Positions 1-8,386 of a stretch of 64,000 nt of DNA are shown here, piece by piece (the first letter of the stretch is position 1; every line of letters begins with the position of its first letter). Both the position numbers and the translations under genes were made by a program. This DNA comes from Mangrovivirga halotolerans (GTDB lineage: Bacteria > Bacteroidota > Bacteroidia > Cytophagales > Cyclobacteriaceae): assembly GCF_026241165.1 (NCBI RefSeq), contig NZ_JAPFQN010000002.1, forward strand, positions 124,001 to 188,000, read 5' to 3'. The notes beneath the pieces were generated by a model. That model saw only the letters and a list, made by a program, of their open reading frames with translations. It was not told the origin of the DNA and did no database searches.

Positions 1-374
1 AATACAGTTAATGGATTAGTATAGATATAAAGCATTACCAAACCGGCAATACCTACTATTAAGCCGAAAAATAAAGCTTCATTTGATGATATTATCCCTA
101 AGGGTAAAGGTCTTGTTTTAGTTCGGTTCATCATTGCATCAAGATCTTTTTCAATGATCTGATTAAAGATTACTGATGCACCGGAAACAAGAAAGCCTCC
201 TATAGACAGCATACTTAAAATAAACCAGTCTACAGAACCATTAACAGCCAGGACATAGCCAAATGCTGATGAAAACGCCACCAACATCGATAACCTTGGC
301 TTCAACAACATGACAAATGCTCTGAAGCGTACCGAAGCTGTATTAGTATTTAATATTTCTGCCGAATTATTCAT
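1..374 (-). CDS. ctaB: protohaem IX farnesyltransferase (haem O synthase), N-terminal part
   Basis: This membrane prenyltransferase of the UbiA family attaches a farnesyl chain to haem B to make haem O, the precursor of haem A for the oxidase encoded upstream. The visible N-terminal 124 or so residues contain the UbiA signature as NQIIEKDLD followed by NRTKTRPLPLG, which carries the aspartates that bind Mg-diphosphate, and two hydrophobic segments. The ATG lies at 372-374, inside the last codons of ctaA, so the two genes overlap by 8 bases and are probably translationally coupled. The gene continues beyond base 1, so its C-terminus is not seen. The identification is firm because of the signature and because ctaA lies next to it. 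Confidence 0.93.
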   Translation of the reverse strand, partial: MNNSAEILNTNTASVRFRAFVMLLKPRLSMLVAFSSAFGYVLAVNGSVDWFILSMLSIGGFLVSGASVIFNQIIEKDLDAMMNRTKTRPLPLGIISSNEALFFGLIVGIAGLVMLYIYTNPLTV

Positions 375-1440
375 GGACAGTTATTACCTCTTCTTTCTTT
401 TTAGATACAATCTGTATTATCCAATACTGAATACCAATCATTAATGCTGCACAGAGCAAATGAACTGGTTGTAACACTGCCGGAATTGCAAAATAGGCCA
501 TTATTACGCCTGAAATAATTTCAACTCCTATAATAACCAGAACAATCATTAGCCATTTCCAGAACTTACCCGAGGTACGTCCCAGCTTATAGCATACCCA
601 GGCTACATAGCAATGCACTGCAAAGATAACCAATGAAAAACTTCTGTGAATGTAAAACCCTAGTCCTAATTCACCGATCCAAAGTTCTCTTTGCTCATTT
701 CCAAATGCCAATGCGATTTCATCTATACTCTCCCGAACCTGAGTTCCGAGTATTATTTGAACGAATGACAAAATCAAACCAATCCAAAGTATCGCTTTAA
801 ATCTTGAAGGTAAAGTAACAACATCATATTCCATTACTTTGAAGATTAGCCGCTCAAGTATCAGCACAATAAAAAGAGCCAATATCATATGAACTGTTAT
901 CATCCATGGCATAAGATTAGTAGAAACAACTACACTACCAATCCAGCCTTCAATACCAACAAGTATAAATGCCAGAAAAGCCAACCAGAAATACGCTTTC
1001 TTATTACTGAAAGCAAATGGAACTGAAAAGACGAGTGTAGCAAAGATAAAAAGCCCTATAATCACTCCTACTATCCGGTTCACATATTCAATCCATGTTT
1101 TCGTGGGATTGAAAGGTTGTTCTTCCATTACCATCGGATCATTTGAGATTTCATAAGCAAGTGATGAAAATCCCAAGGCATTCAGGTATCCAGCAAGTTT
1201 TTCGTTTTTCTCTACCCTCTTTTGGGTATAGTAATTCTCATATCCTTCGGGGAGTTGTTCTTCACTGGTAGGTGGAACCCACTGCCCAAAACATTTTGGC
1301 CAGTCCGGACATCCCATACCTGCTCCTGTAGACCGAACTATCCCTCCTACAAGAATGAGTATATAAACAGAAAATACGGTGAGCACACCGCATTTTCTGA
1401 ATAGATTAATATATCTTGATTTATTCTTTAGTTTCGTCAA
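367..1440 (-). CDS. ctaA: haem A synthase (COX15/CtaA family)
   Basis: This polytopic inner-membrane enzyme oxidises the C8 methyl group of haem O to give haem A for cytochrome oxidase. The 357-residue protein has about eight membrane helices. After the first helix it shows RSTGAGMGCPDWPKCFG (about residues 36-52), the conserved COX15/CtaA segment with a cysteine pair at C44 and C50. Histidines in later helices (HMILALF, HRSFSL, HLLCAAL) fit the haem ligands of the family. The start overlaps the end of ctaD by 20 bases, and the stop overlaps the ctaB start, so it sits within the respiratory operon. Its position between the oxidase genes and ctaB matches its role in haem A supply. Confidence 0.95.
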   Translation of the reverse strand: MTKLKNKSRYINLFRKCGVLTVFSVYILILVGGIVRSTGAGMGCPDWPKCFGQWVPPTSEEQLPEGYENYYTQKRVEKNEKLAGYLNALGFSSLAYEISNDPMVMEEQPFNPTKTWIEYVNRIVGVIIGLFIFATLVFSVPFAFSNKKAYFWLAFLAFILVGIEGWIGSVVVSTNLMPWMITVHMILALFIVLILERLIFKVMEYDVVTLPSRFKAILWIGLILSFVQIILGTQVRESIDEIALAFGNEQRELWIGELGLGFYIHRSFSLVIFAVHCYVAWVCYKLGRTSGKFWKWLMIVLVIIGVEIISGVIMAYFAIPAVLQPVHLLCAALMIGIQYWIIQIVSKKKEEVITVHE

Positions 1441-3301
1441 CTTCTTCTACTCCACTTTCCTTCTCTAACGCAGCAAGCTCATTTTCGAAATCAGTATTAG
1501 ATTCCGGAGTTTCAGAATAAGGCACTGTCTGAGGAATGTAATCATCAGCTGCACCTGGCTTACTATAATCATAAGGCCAACGATAAACTGTTGGGATTGC
1601 TCCAGGCCAGTTACCATGACCAGGCTCAATAGGTGTTGTCCACTCAAGAGTATTAGAATGCCATGGGTTCTGAGGAGCTCTTCTTCCTCTGTAAATACTA
1701 TAGAAGAAATTAAATAAGAAGATAAACTGAGCTGCAAAAGTTATAATAGCAGCTATCGTAACGAAAGCATTCAGATCCTGGAATATATTACTGAATGTTT
1801 CGAATGAACTCCAGGTATAATATCTTCTAGGGAATCCTGCTATACCAATATAGTGCATAGGGAAGAATACCAAATAAACACCTGCAAATGTTAACCAGAA
1901 GTGAACATATCCAAGTTTTGCATTGATCATTCTACCAAACATTTTTGGGAACCAGTGATAAACACCAGCCATCATACCAAAGAATGCAGCACTACCCATT
2001 ACAAGGTGGAAGTGAGCAACAACAAAATAGGTATCGTGTAGCTGAATATCAATCGCAGAGTTACCAAGGAAAATACCAGTAAGACCACCTGAGATAAATA
2101 GTGACACAAGTCCTATAGAGAAAAGCATACCAGGTGTAAACACGATATTACCTTTCCAAAGTGTAGTCAGATAGTTAAATACCTTAACTGCAGATGGAAC
2201 CGCAATCACAAGAGTTAAAAGCATGAAAACACTACCTAAGAACGGATCCATACCAGATACGAACATGTGGTGAGCCCATACAATAAATGAAAGGAATGCG
2301 ATACCAAGAAGTGATCCAACCATTGCTCGATAACCAAAGATAGGCTTTCTGGCATTTGTTGAGATTACTTCGGAAGTGATACCGAAAGCCGGCATAATCA
2401 CAATATATACTTCAGGGTGACCCAGGAACCAGAATAAGTGCTGGTATAATACCGGTGAACCACCTTGCTGAGGTAAAGCTTCTCCGCCAATATAAATATC
2501 AGACAGATAGAAAGCTGTACCAAAACTTCTATCAAATATCAATAATAACGCTGCTGCAAAAAGAACAGGGAATGAAAGTAACCCAATCACTGCAGTAATA
2601 AAGAACGCCCAGATTGTTAATGGAAGTCTTGAGAAAGACATCCCTTCAGTTCTAAGGTTTATTACAGTAGTGATATAGTTAATACCACCTAATAGAGTAG
2701 ATACAATAAACAATGCCATTGCAACCAGCCACATAGTCATACCAAGACCAGATCCCGGGATAGCTTGCTCTAATGCACTTAATGGAGGGTAAACTACCCA
2801 TCCACCAGCAGCAGGACCAGTTTCAATAAATAGTGAAGAGAACATCACTACACTGGAAGCAAAAAAGAACCAGTATGAAAGCATGTTCATGAAACCACTT
2901 GCCATATCTCTGGCTCCGATCTGTAATGGAATCAGGAAGTTACTGAAAGTACCACTCAAACCTGCAGTCAATACAAAGAATACCATAATAGTACCATGCA
3001 TTGTTACAAGAGCCAGATAAAATTCCGGATCTAATCTTCCTTCCGGAGTGATCCATTCACCCAGCATCGGTCTCATCCATGAAATATCAGCTTCAGGGAA
3101 ACCTAGCTGAATCCTGAATATCAGGGAAAGTGCACCGCCAATAAGTGCCCAGAAAATACCTGTCATCAGGAATTGCTTACCGATCATTTTATGATCAGTA
3201 GTAAATATATATTTTGAAATAAACGTTTCGTGATGTGCATGATCATCATGATGTTCCTCATGAGAATCGATGTGCACGTTTTGTGTTTTAATTTCAGACA
3301 T
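1421..3301 (-). CDS. ctaD: cytochrome c oxidase subunit I (A-type haem-copper oxidase)
   Basis: This catalytic subunit of the terminal oxidase reduces O2 at a haem a3-CuB centre and pumps protons. It has 626 residues and about 12 helices. Visible ligands are H102 (MHG, haem a), H295 and Y299 in HPEVY (CuB and the crosslinked Tyr), H344/H345 (CuB), H430 (haem a3) and H432 (haem a). E297, together with D132 and N139 of the D-channel, places it in the A1 type. The cytoplasmic N-terminus is unusually rich in His and acidic residues (residues 10-25). The C-terminal 70 residues form an acidic hydrophilic tail. It lies 17 bases downstream of ctaC. Subunit III is not in the window and may lie beyond ctaB. 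Confidence 0.97.
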   Translation of the reverse strand: MSEIKTQNVHIDSHEEHHDDHAHHETFISKYIFTTDHKMIGKQFLMTGIFWALIGGALSLIFRIQLGFPEADISWMRPMLGEWITPEGRLDPEFYLALVTMHGTIMVFFVLTAGLSGTFSNFLIPLQIGARDMASGFMNMLSYWFFFASSVVMFSSLFIETGPAAGGWVVYPPLSALEQAIPGSGLGMTMWLVAMALFIVSTLLGGINYITTVINLRTEGMSFSRLPLTIWAFFITAVIGLLSFPVLFAAALLLIFDRSFGTAFYLSDIYIGGEALPQQGGSPVLYQHLFWFLGHPEVYIVIMPAFGITSEVISTNARKPIFGYRAMVGSLLGIAFLSFIVWAHHMFVSGMDPFLGSVFMLLTLVIAVPSAVKVFNYLTTLWKGNIVFTPGMLFSIGLVSLFISGGLTGIFLGNSAIDIQLHDTYFVVAHFHLVMGSAAFFGMMAGVYHWFPKMFGRMINAKLGYVHFWLTFAGVYLVFFPMHYIGIAGFPRRYYTWSSFETFSNIFQDLNAFVTIAAIITFAAQFIFLFNFFYSIYRGRRAPQNPWHSNTLEWTTPIEPGHGNWPGAIPTVYRWPYDYSKPGAADDYIPQTVPYSETPESNTDFENELAALEKESGVEEVDETKE

Positions 3302-3318
3302 TGTCCTTAATATTTTTA

Positions 3319-4395
3319 TTAAAGTGCTGCGTTAACAGATAATTTCTCTTCATTCTCCTGACCTTCTTCAGCCAGTTTTGGCAATTCGAATCTTTTACCA
3401 TTTCCTTCAGTGAAATAGTCTTGATTCATATTTACCCATGTCTTTTGCTCACTTGCCCACTTTTTGTACTCCTCTTTAGTAAGCACTTCAACCTCAAGTC
3501 TCATTGAGAAATGACCTCTTCCACAAATCTCAGTACAAGCCATTTCATATTTAAAATCAGGATTTTTAGTTTCTGATCTCACTTCATCCGTAGTCTTTGT
3601 TGCGACAAAGTGGAAATTAGTTGGCATACCTGGTACAGCATCCATTTTCACTCTGAAATGAGGTAAGAAAACACTGTGAAGTACATCTCTTGCTCTTATA
3701 TTAAGATTTATTGGAGTATCTTTTGGTATAACCAGTTTTAATGGCATAAAATCATCCAAAGCAGCTTTATCATTAAAGTTAACTCCAAATGAATTCGTAT
3801 TATCAATCAATTGATAATTATAATCACCAAGTTCACCATCATTACCAGGGTATCTAACTCCCCATGCAAACTGATAACCCATTACTTCAATATTAATGGC
3901 ATCTTCAGGAGCATCTGCAGTAATATCATTCCATACGAAAAGTCCACTAAGAATCAATACTGTTAATGCAATAGCGGGAACAATAGTCCAGGCTAATTCT
4001 AGCTTTGTATTATCAGGATAAAACAATGCTTTCTTCTTTTCACTGAATCTGTATCTCCAGCTATACCAGAACAACAGAATATGAGTGATGACAAATACAC
4101 CACCAGTAACAAGCATTGTAATCCAGAATAATTCATCTGTTTTAACACCATGATCTGAGGCTACTGGAAGTTTATAATCTTCGAAAGAGGCCCAGGAATA
4201 ATAAAATATACCTCCTAAAAACAACAATCCGAAGATTGGCATTAAAAGGGCATTATTAAAATTACTACCTGAGGCACGCTTCTTATCGGAACCCTTCGCA
4301 ACATCAACCAGGGTGATTACTCTGAATACAGTGATGAGGATCACAAGTATCAGAATCGCTCCGAATGCCCCTAATATTAATAACGTATTATCCAT
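3319..4395 (-). CDS. ctaC: cytochrome c oxidase subunit II, CuA-binding
   Basis: This subunit accepts electrons at a binuclear CuA centre and passes them to subunit I. The 358-residue protein has the usual two-helix hairpin (about 91-113 and 132-154) before a periplasmic cupredoxin domain. The CuA ligands are H240, C287, E289, C291, H295 and M298 (CTEICGRGHFSM). Two extra hydrophobic segments precede the hairpin (about 5-28 and 47-69), which lengthens the N-terminus relative to classical subunit II. There is no CXXCH, so it lacks the fused cytochrome c domain of caa3 oxidases. Its electron donor must be a separate protein, plausibly ActA or ActE of the same operon. Confidence 0.96.
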   Translation of the reverse strand: MDNTLLILGAFGAILILVILITVFRVITLVDVAKGSDKKRASGSNFNNALLMPIFGLLFLGGIFYYSWASFEDYKLPVASDHGVKTDELFWITMLVTGGVFVITHILLFWYSWRYRFSEKKKALFYPDNTKLELAWTIVPAIALTVLILSGLFVWNDITADAPEDAINIEVMGYQFAWGVRYPGNDGELGDYNYQLIDNTNSFGVNFNDKAALDDFMPLKLVIPKDTPINLNIRARDVLHSVFLPHFRVKMDAVPGMPTNFHFVATKTTDEVRSETKNPDFKYEMACTEICGRGHFSMRLEVEVLTKEEYKKWASEQKTWVNMNQDYFTEGNGKRFELPKLAEEGQENEEKLSVNAAL

Positions 4396-4417
4396 TTTAT
4401 CGAGTGTTACAGTTTAA

Positions 4418-5812
4418 TTAAATATGATGATGTAAACTTTCCTCCAACATCGGATGGTTTTTCGGTACTAACGGATATTTAGCTAGACTTGTTAGTGCTA
4501 CAAAAGTAAATGCTGCACCAAAGAACATAGCTGAGCCAATTTCCATCAGGCCAAAAGTACCATTCTCTTTCAATACACCTGGTGTTATCATCAGGTAGAA
4601 GTCAATCCAATGACCTGCTAAAACTGCAATACAAGCAATTTTCAAGAATGCTAAATGACGCTTAGACTCCCTTGTCATAAGAAACAAGAATGGGAAGAAA
4701 AAGTTTATGATTAAATTGAAATAGAAGAATGGTGCATATTGGTGACTACTCATTCTCTCTATAAAGTATATTGTTTCTTCCGGAATATTTGCATAATAGA
4801 TCAGTAAGAACTGTGAGAACCAGATATAGGTCCAGAAAATACTGAATGCGAAGACGAATTTACCAAGGTCATGAAGGTGGTTGCTATTTACTACTGATAA
4901 GTAACCAGCTCCTTTCAATAAGCAAACTATCAAGGTAATAGCAGCAAGTCCACTAACCCACCAGCTTGCGAATACATACCATCCAAACATAGTACTGAAC
5001 CAGTGAGTGTCAATTGAAAGAACCCAATCCCACGCAGATACAGAACTTGTTACTGCAAAGATAACCAGGAATACAGCACCTTGTTTCACTAATTTATGCC
5101 AATACTTTGTACTTGGATCTATATCCTCTTTCAATGCGGTTTTACGCATTGTAACGAACATGTAATACCAAAGTGCAAAGAATAAAACTAATCTTACAAA
5201 CCAGAAAATAGGAAAAGGATAATCTCCTGATGGCTCAGTAGGCCAAAAGAAAAATGCTGCTTTTCCATTTATTATCGAATCAAATAAAGGGCTTGATTTA
5301 TCATACAGATATCCGTGAGTCCAGTGAAAAATTTCATGACCTCCCCAGAAATATCCGATAAGCATTAATACAAATGCTATTGGTAGCCATGCACCAAATG
5401 CCATAGGTATTCTAAGGATTCCGGCTGACCAGCCTGATTGAGACACATATTGTATAGCAAAAAAGAATACTCCAATAATTGCCAAACCGGTAAAATACAT
5501 ATTATTTATCCAAAGATCAGCTTTTAATCTGTCTGCCCAGCTAAATTCTCCATGAGGCTGAGCTTCATGGGAAGCTTCTCCCGGACTGTCTTCTGCATCT
5601 AAAGCATGATCTTCACCATGTTGATCCTGGTCCTGAACTACTACTTCAGCAACTGCTTCGTGTGATTCTTCACCGTGATGATCTCCTGAGGAAGTTGTGA
5701 AAATTCCGGCTATCATAAGCAATAAGCCTGCGATACCGACGATAAACACCTTTTTCTTCAGGGAAGAGGTGAAATTGAATTTTTCGTCAAGGTTGTGATT
5801 TACAGCGTGCAT
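4418..5812 (-). CDS. actF: alternative complex III subunit ActF, integral membrane quinol oxidoreductase subunit
   Basis: ActF is a polytopic membrane subunit of alternative complex III, related to ActC and the NrfD family, and is part of the menaquinol:cytochrome c oxidoreductase. The 464-residue protein has about ten predicted membrane helices. Between the first and second helices is a soluble loop very rich in His, Asp and Glu (about residues 43-90, for example GDHHGEESHE and HGEDHALDAED). The family assignment rests on its place as the last act gene before ctaC, its topology and segments such as GYFWGGHEIFHWTHG. The gaps are 22 bases to ctaC and 9 bases from actE. The His-rich loop may be a metal-binding or simply low-complexity insertion. 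Confidence 0.9.
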   Translation of the reverse strand: MHAVNHNLDEKFNFTSSLKKKVFIVGIAGLLLMIAGIFTTSSGDHHGEESHEAVAEVVVQDQDQHGEDHALDAEDSPGEASHEAQPHGEFSWADRLKADLWINNMYFTGLAIIGVFFFAIQYVSQSGWSAGILRIPMAFGAWLPIAFVLMLIGYFWGGHEIFHWTHGYLYDKSSPLFDSIINGKAAFFFWPTEPSGDYPFPIFWFVRLVLFFALWYYMFVTMRKTALKEDIDPSTKYWHKLVKQGAVFLVIFAVTSSVSAWDWVLSIDTHWFSTMFGWYVFASWWVSGLAAITLIVCLLKGAGYLSVVNSNHLHDLGKFVFAFSIFWTYIWFSQFLLIYYANIPEETIYFIERMSSHQYAPFFYFNLIINFFFPFLFLMTRESKRHLAFLKIACIAVLAGHWIDFYLMITPGVLKENGTFGLMEIGSAMFFGAAFTFVALTSLAKYPLVPKNHPMLEESLHHHI

Positions 5813-5821
5813 TTCTTTCTA

Positions 5822-6451
5822 TTATTTCTTTTGCAGAATTTGTACGTAACGAACAATTTTCCAACGCTCTTCCTGGCTTAACTGTGATCCATGAGCGCCC
5901 ATTCGGCCTTTTCCATGAGTAATAACATGGAAGATATGACCCGCAGGTTTATCCTTTACACCAATTGATGAATAACTGGTGATACCGGCAAATACTTTTC
6001 CTACTGTACCTGTTTCACCACCTTTTCCTTCCGGACCATGGCAGTGTAAACAAAAACGATCGTATAATGCTCTACCCTGAGTTATAACAGCATCTGTAGA
6101 ATCTACAGGATTTGTTAAAGTTCGAGCAGCAAGATCGAAACTATCCTTAGGTATATTATAAGGCATAGGAGCAGTACCGGTGTATCTTACCGTATTTTCT
6201 GCAGGTTCACGCATAGTCATATTATGCGGATTGTAAGGGTTTGAATTGTAAAATTCACCCAAAGTATCTTCATCACTGCTTGCCCATTCACCAGCTTCTA
6301 CATTCGTGATTTGAGATAGTGGTTCATAAGGGGTTGTATGATACATTTGAGGTGCATATTCAACGCCCGGATTATCACCATCTGCAGAGCATGAAGCCAA
6401 TACTGAAATGGCAACTAACGCATAAAAATATTTTTGTATTGATGACATCAT
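5822..6451 (-). CDS. actE: alternative complex III subunit ActE, monohaem cytochrome c lipoprotein
   Basis: ActE carries one c-type haem and takes part in electron exit from alternative complex III. I chose the ATG at 6451 (209 residues). It gives a normal lipoprotein signal peptide (MMSSIQKYFY, then hydrophobic, with lipobox LASC and lipidated C21), and it starts just after the actD stop. An upstream in-frame ATG at 6505 would add a long charged extension and overlap actD by 44 bases. The single haem motif is CLHCH in the segment DRFCLHCHGPEGKGG, and a class I cytochrome c fold follows. A likely distal Met ligand is in KGRMGAHG. The gene lies inside the act operon, 9 bases before actF. Confidence 0.92.
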   Translation of the reverse strand: MMSSIQKYFYALVAISVLASCSADGDNPGVEYAPQMYHTTPYEPLSQITNVEAGEWASSDEDTLGEFYNSNPYNPHNMTMREPAENTVRYTGTAPMPYNIPKDSFDLAARTLTNPVDSTDAVITQGRALYDRFCLHCHGPEGKGGETGTVGKVFAGITSYSSIGVKDKPAGHIFHVITHGKGRMGAHGSQLSQEERWKIVRYVQILQKK

Positions 6452-6461
6452 TCTCGATTGT

Positions 6462-6989
6462 TTATTCAAAGCTTTTCTCATTAACTTCTGAAGCACCGGC
6501 TTCACTTAGGATAGTTCGAATCTCTTCTACTGATTTTTTATTAACAGCCAGGTCAATAGCCATTGCAAACTTATCGTCAGTACTTCGAATATCGAATATC
6601 TTTGGTTTTGCCCAAGGTTTCAGATTTCTTGTCACGAAAAACGTACCTACCATACCAAATGCAGTAAGTAGAACAGTTAATTCGAAAGTTACGGGTATAA
6701 AATCCGGTAATGCTAAAAAGTCTTTACCACCAATGATCATTGGCCAGTCCCAATACATCATACCGATCTGCATTACAAGAGCCAGGGTCGTACCTGTTAA
6801 ACCAAAGAAGAATGCGATCATTGGTAATTTTGATTTACTATATCCCAGTACATGCTCAAGTCCATGAACAGGGTATGGAGTATAAACCTCTTCTATCTTA
6901 ACTCCGGCTTCTTTTATCTTAGGCACTCCTGACATAACATCGTCTTCGTCAGAAAATATACCTACTAAGTAATTTTTTCCTGTATCCAT
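6462..6989 (-). CDS. actD: alternative complex III subunit ActD (DUF3341 family)
   Basis: ActD is a small membrane subunit of alternative complex III with no cofactor motifs. The 175-residue protein has a cytoplasmic N-terminal domain beginning GKNYLVGIFSDEDDVM, two membrane helices (about residues 52-75 and 98-120) and a hydrophilic tail. The pattern YTPYPVHGLE is characteristic of the DUF3341 family. It starts 5 bases after actC and ends 10 bases before the preferred actE start. Its role is thought to be structural: it contacts ActC. The identification is firm from sequence pattern and operon order. Confidence 0.93.
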   Translation of the reverse strand: MDTGKNYLVGIFSDEDDVMSGVPKIKEAGVKIEEVYTPYPVHGLEHVLGYSKSKLPMIAFFFGLTGTTLALVMQIGMMYWDWPMIIGGKDFLALPDFIPVTFELTVLLTAFGMVGTFFVTRNLKPWAKPKIFDIRSTDDKFAMAIDLAVNKKSVEEIRTILSEAGASEVNEKSFE

Positions 6990-6994
6990 TGGTC

Positions 6995-8359
6995 TCAGTC
7001 TTTTCTTTCAGAACTAGATTTTAAAACAGCTTTTACTTCAGCCATGTTGATCACAGGGAAAAACTTCGCGAATAAGAAGAACGCTGTGAAGAACAATCCG
7101 AAAGTAAATAGGTAAACTCCCATATCAGCCCATGTTGGAGTAAACATTGCCCAACTCGAAGGAAGGTAATCTCTGTGAAGAGAAGTAACGATAATTACGA
7201 AACGCTCAAACCACATACCGATATTTACAATGATCGACAAGATAAATGTCGAAACAAGACTAGTTCTGATTCGCTTAATCCAGAATAGCTGTGGAGAGAT
7301 CACGTTACAAGTCATCATTGACCAGTAAGCCCAGGCATATGGTCCAGTTGCTCTGTTAATGAAAGCATACTGTTCATAAACAACTCCTGAATACCAAGCC
7401 ATAAATAACTCAGTGATATAAGCAATACCCACGATCGATCCTGTAATAAGAATCACAAGGTTCATAAGTTCGATGTGGTTAATTGTAATATAATCTTCAA
7501 GGTGGTAAACTTTTCTGGTGATCAACATTAATGTTAGTACCATTGCGAAACCAGAGAAGATCGCACCTGCAACGAAATATGGAGGGAAGATCGTTGTATG
7601 CCATCCAGGAATAACTGAAGTAGCAAAGTCAAACGATACAATGGTGTGTACAGAAAGTACAAGTGGAGTTGCAATACCAGCAAGAATCAAAGAAACTGCT
7701 TCATAGTGCATCCAGTTTTTAGCACCTCCGTCCCAGCCCATGCTGAGTCCGCCATAAATTGCTTTACTGATTTTATTTGTTGCTCTGTCTCGAATAGTTG
7801 CGAAATCAGGAATTAATCCAATGTACCAGAATACTAATGATACAGAGAAATAAGTTGATATCGCAAATACGTCCCAAAGAAGTGGTGAGTTAAAGTTAAC
7901 CCACAGAGATCCAAATGTATTCGGTAATGGTAATGCCCAGTATGCTCCTAACCATGGTCTACCCATGTGAAGTACCGGGAACATCGCAGCACAGATAACG
8001 GCGAAAATAGTCATCGCCTCAGCTGCACGGTTAATTGATGTTCTCCATTTTTGTCTGAAGAGTAATAGAATAGCAGAAATTAGTGTTCCTGCGTGTCCGA
8101 TACCAACCCACCATACGAAGTTGGTAATATCCCATGCCCAACCGACAGTTTTATTAAGACCCCACATTCCAATTCCTTCCCATAAGGTCATTACTACGGC
8201 ATAACTACCTACCAGTAATACAAGGAAAGAAAAAGTAAATGCGGCTAACCATGTCTTCGGTGGTTTCTGTTCCACATACTGGCATATGTCCTGCGTTACG
8301 TCGTGGTATGTCTTACCACCCGTAACCAAGGGCTTTCTTACTGTTGAAGTAACCTGCAT
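6995..8359 (-). CDS. actC: alternative complex III subunit ActC, NrfD-like quinol-binding membrane subunit
   Basis: ActC is the main quinol-binding membrane subunit of alternative complex III and belongs to the NrfD/PsrC family. The 454-residue protein has about ten helices. Typical segments are [31 protein letters not shown] (split here as [10 protein letters not shown] and [12 protein letters not shown]), GRPWLGAYW and [23 protein letters not shown]. In the structures known for this family, ActC lies under the iron-sulphur arm of ActB, so electrons move from quinol to the ActB clusters. It is encoded 27 bases after actB and 5 bases before actD. Nothing in the sequence suggests truncation. 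Confidence 0.95.
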   Translation of the reverse strand: MQVTSTVRKPLVTGGKTYHDVTQDICQYVEQKPPKTWLAAFTFSFLVLLVGSYAVVMTLWEGIGMWGLNKTVGWAWDITNFVWWVGIGHAGTLISAILLLFRQKWRTSINRAAEAMTIFAVICAAMFPVLHMGRPWLGAYWALPLPNTFGSLWVNFNSPLLWDVFAISTYFSVSLVFWYIGLIPDFATIRDRATNKISKAIYGGLSMGWDGGAKNWMHYEAVSLILAGIATPLVLSVHTIVSFDFATSVIPGWHTTIFPPYFVAGAIFSGFAMVLTLMLITRKVYHLEDYITINHIELMNLVILITGSIVGIAYITELFMAWYSGVVYEQYAFINRATGPYAWAYWSMMTCNVISPQLFWIKRIRTSLVSTFILSIIVNIGMWFERFVIIVTSLHRDYLPSSWAMFTPTWADMGVYLFTFGLFFTAFFLFAKFFPVINMAEVKAVLKSSSERKD

Positions 8360-8386
8360 AATTTATTTACAATCTCCGGGTTAAAC

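Noticed and set aside
5822-6505. Longer ActE start at 6505
   Set aside because: It adds 18 mostly charged residues before a normal lipoprotein signal peptide and overlaps actD by 44 bases; ATG 6451 fits better.
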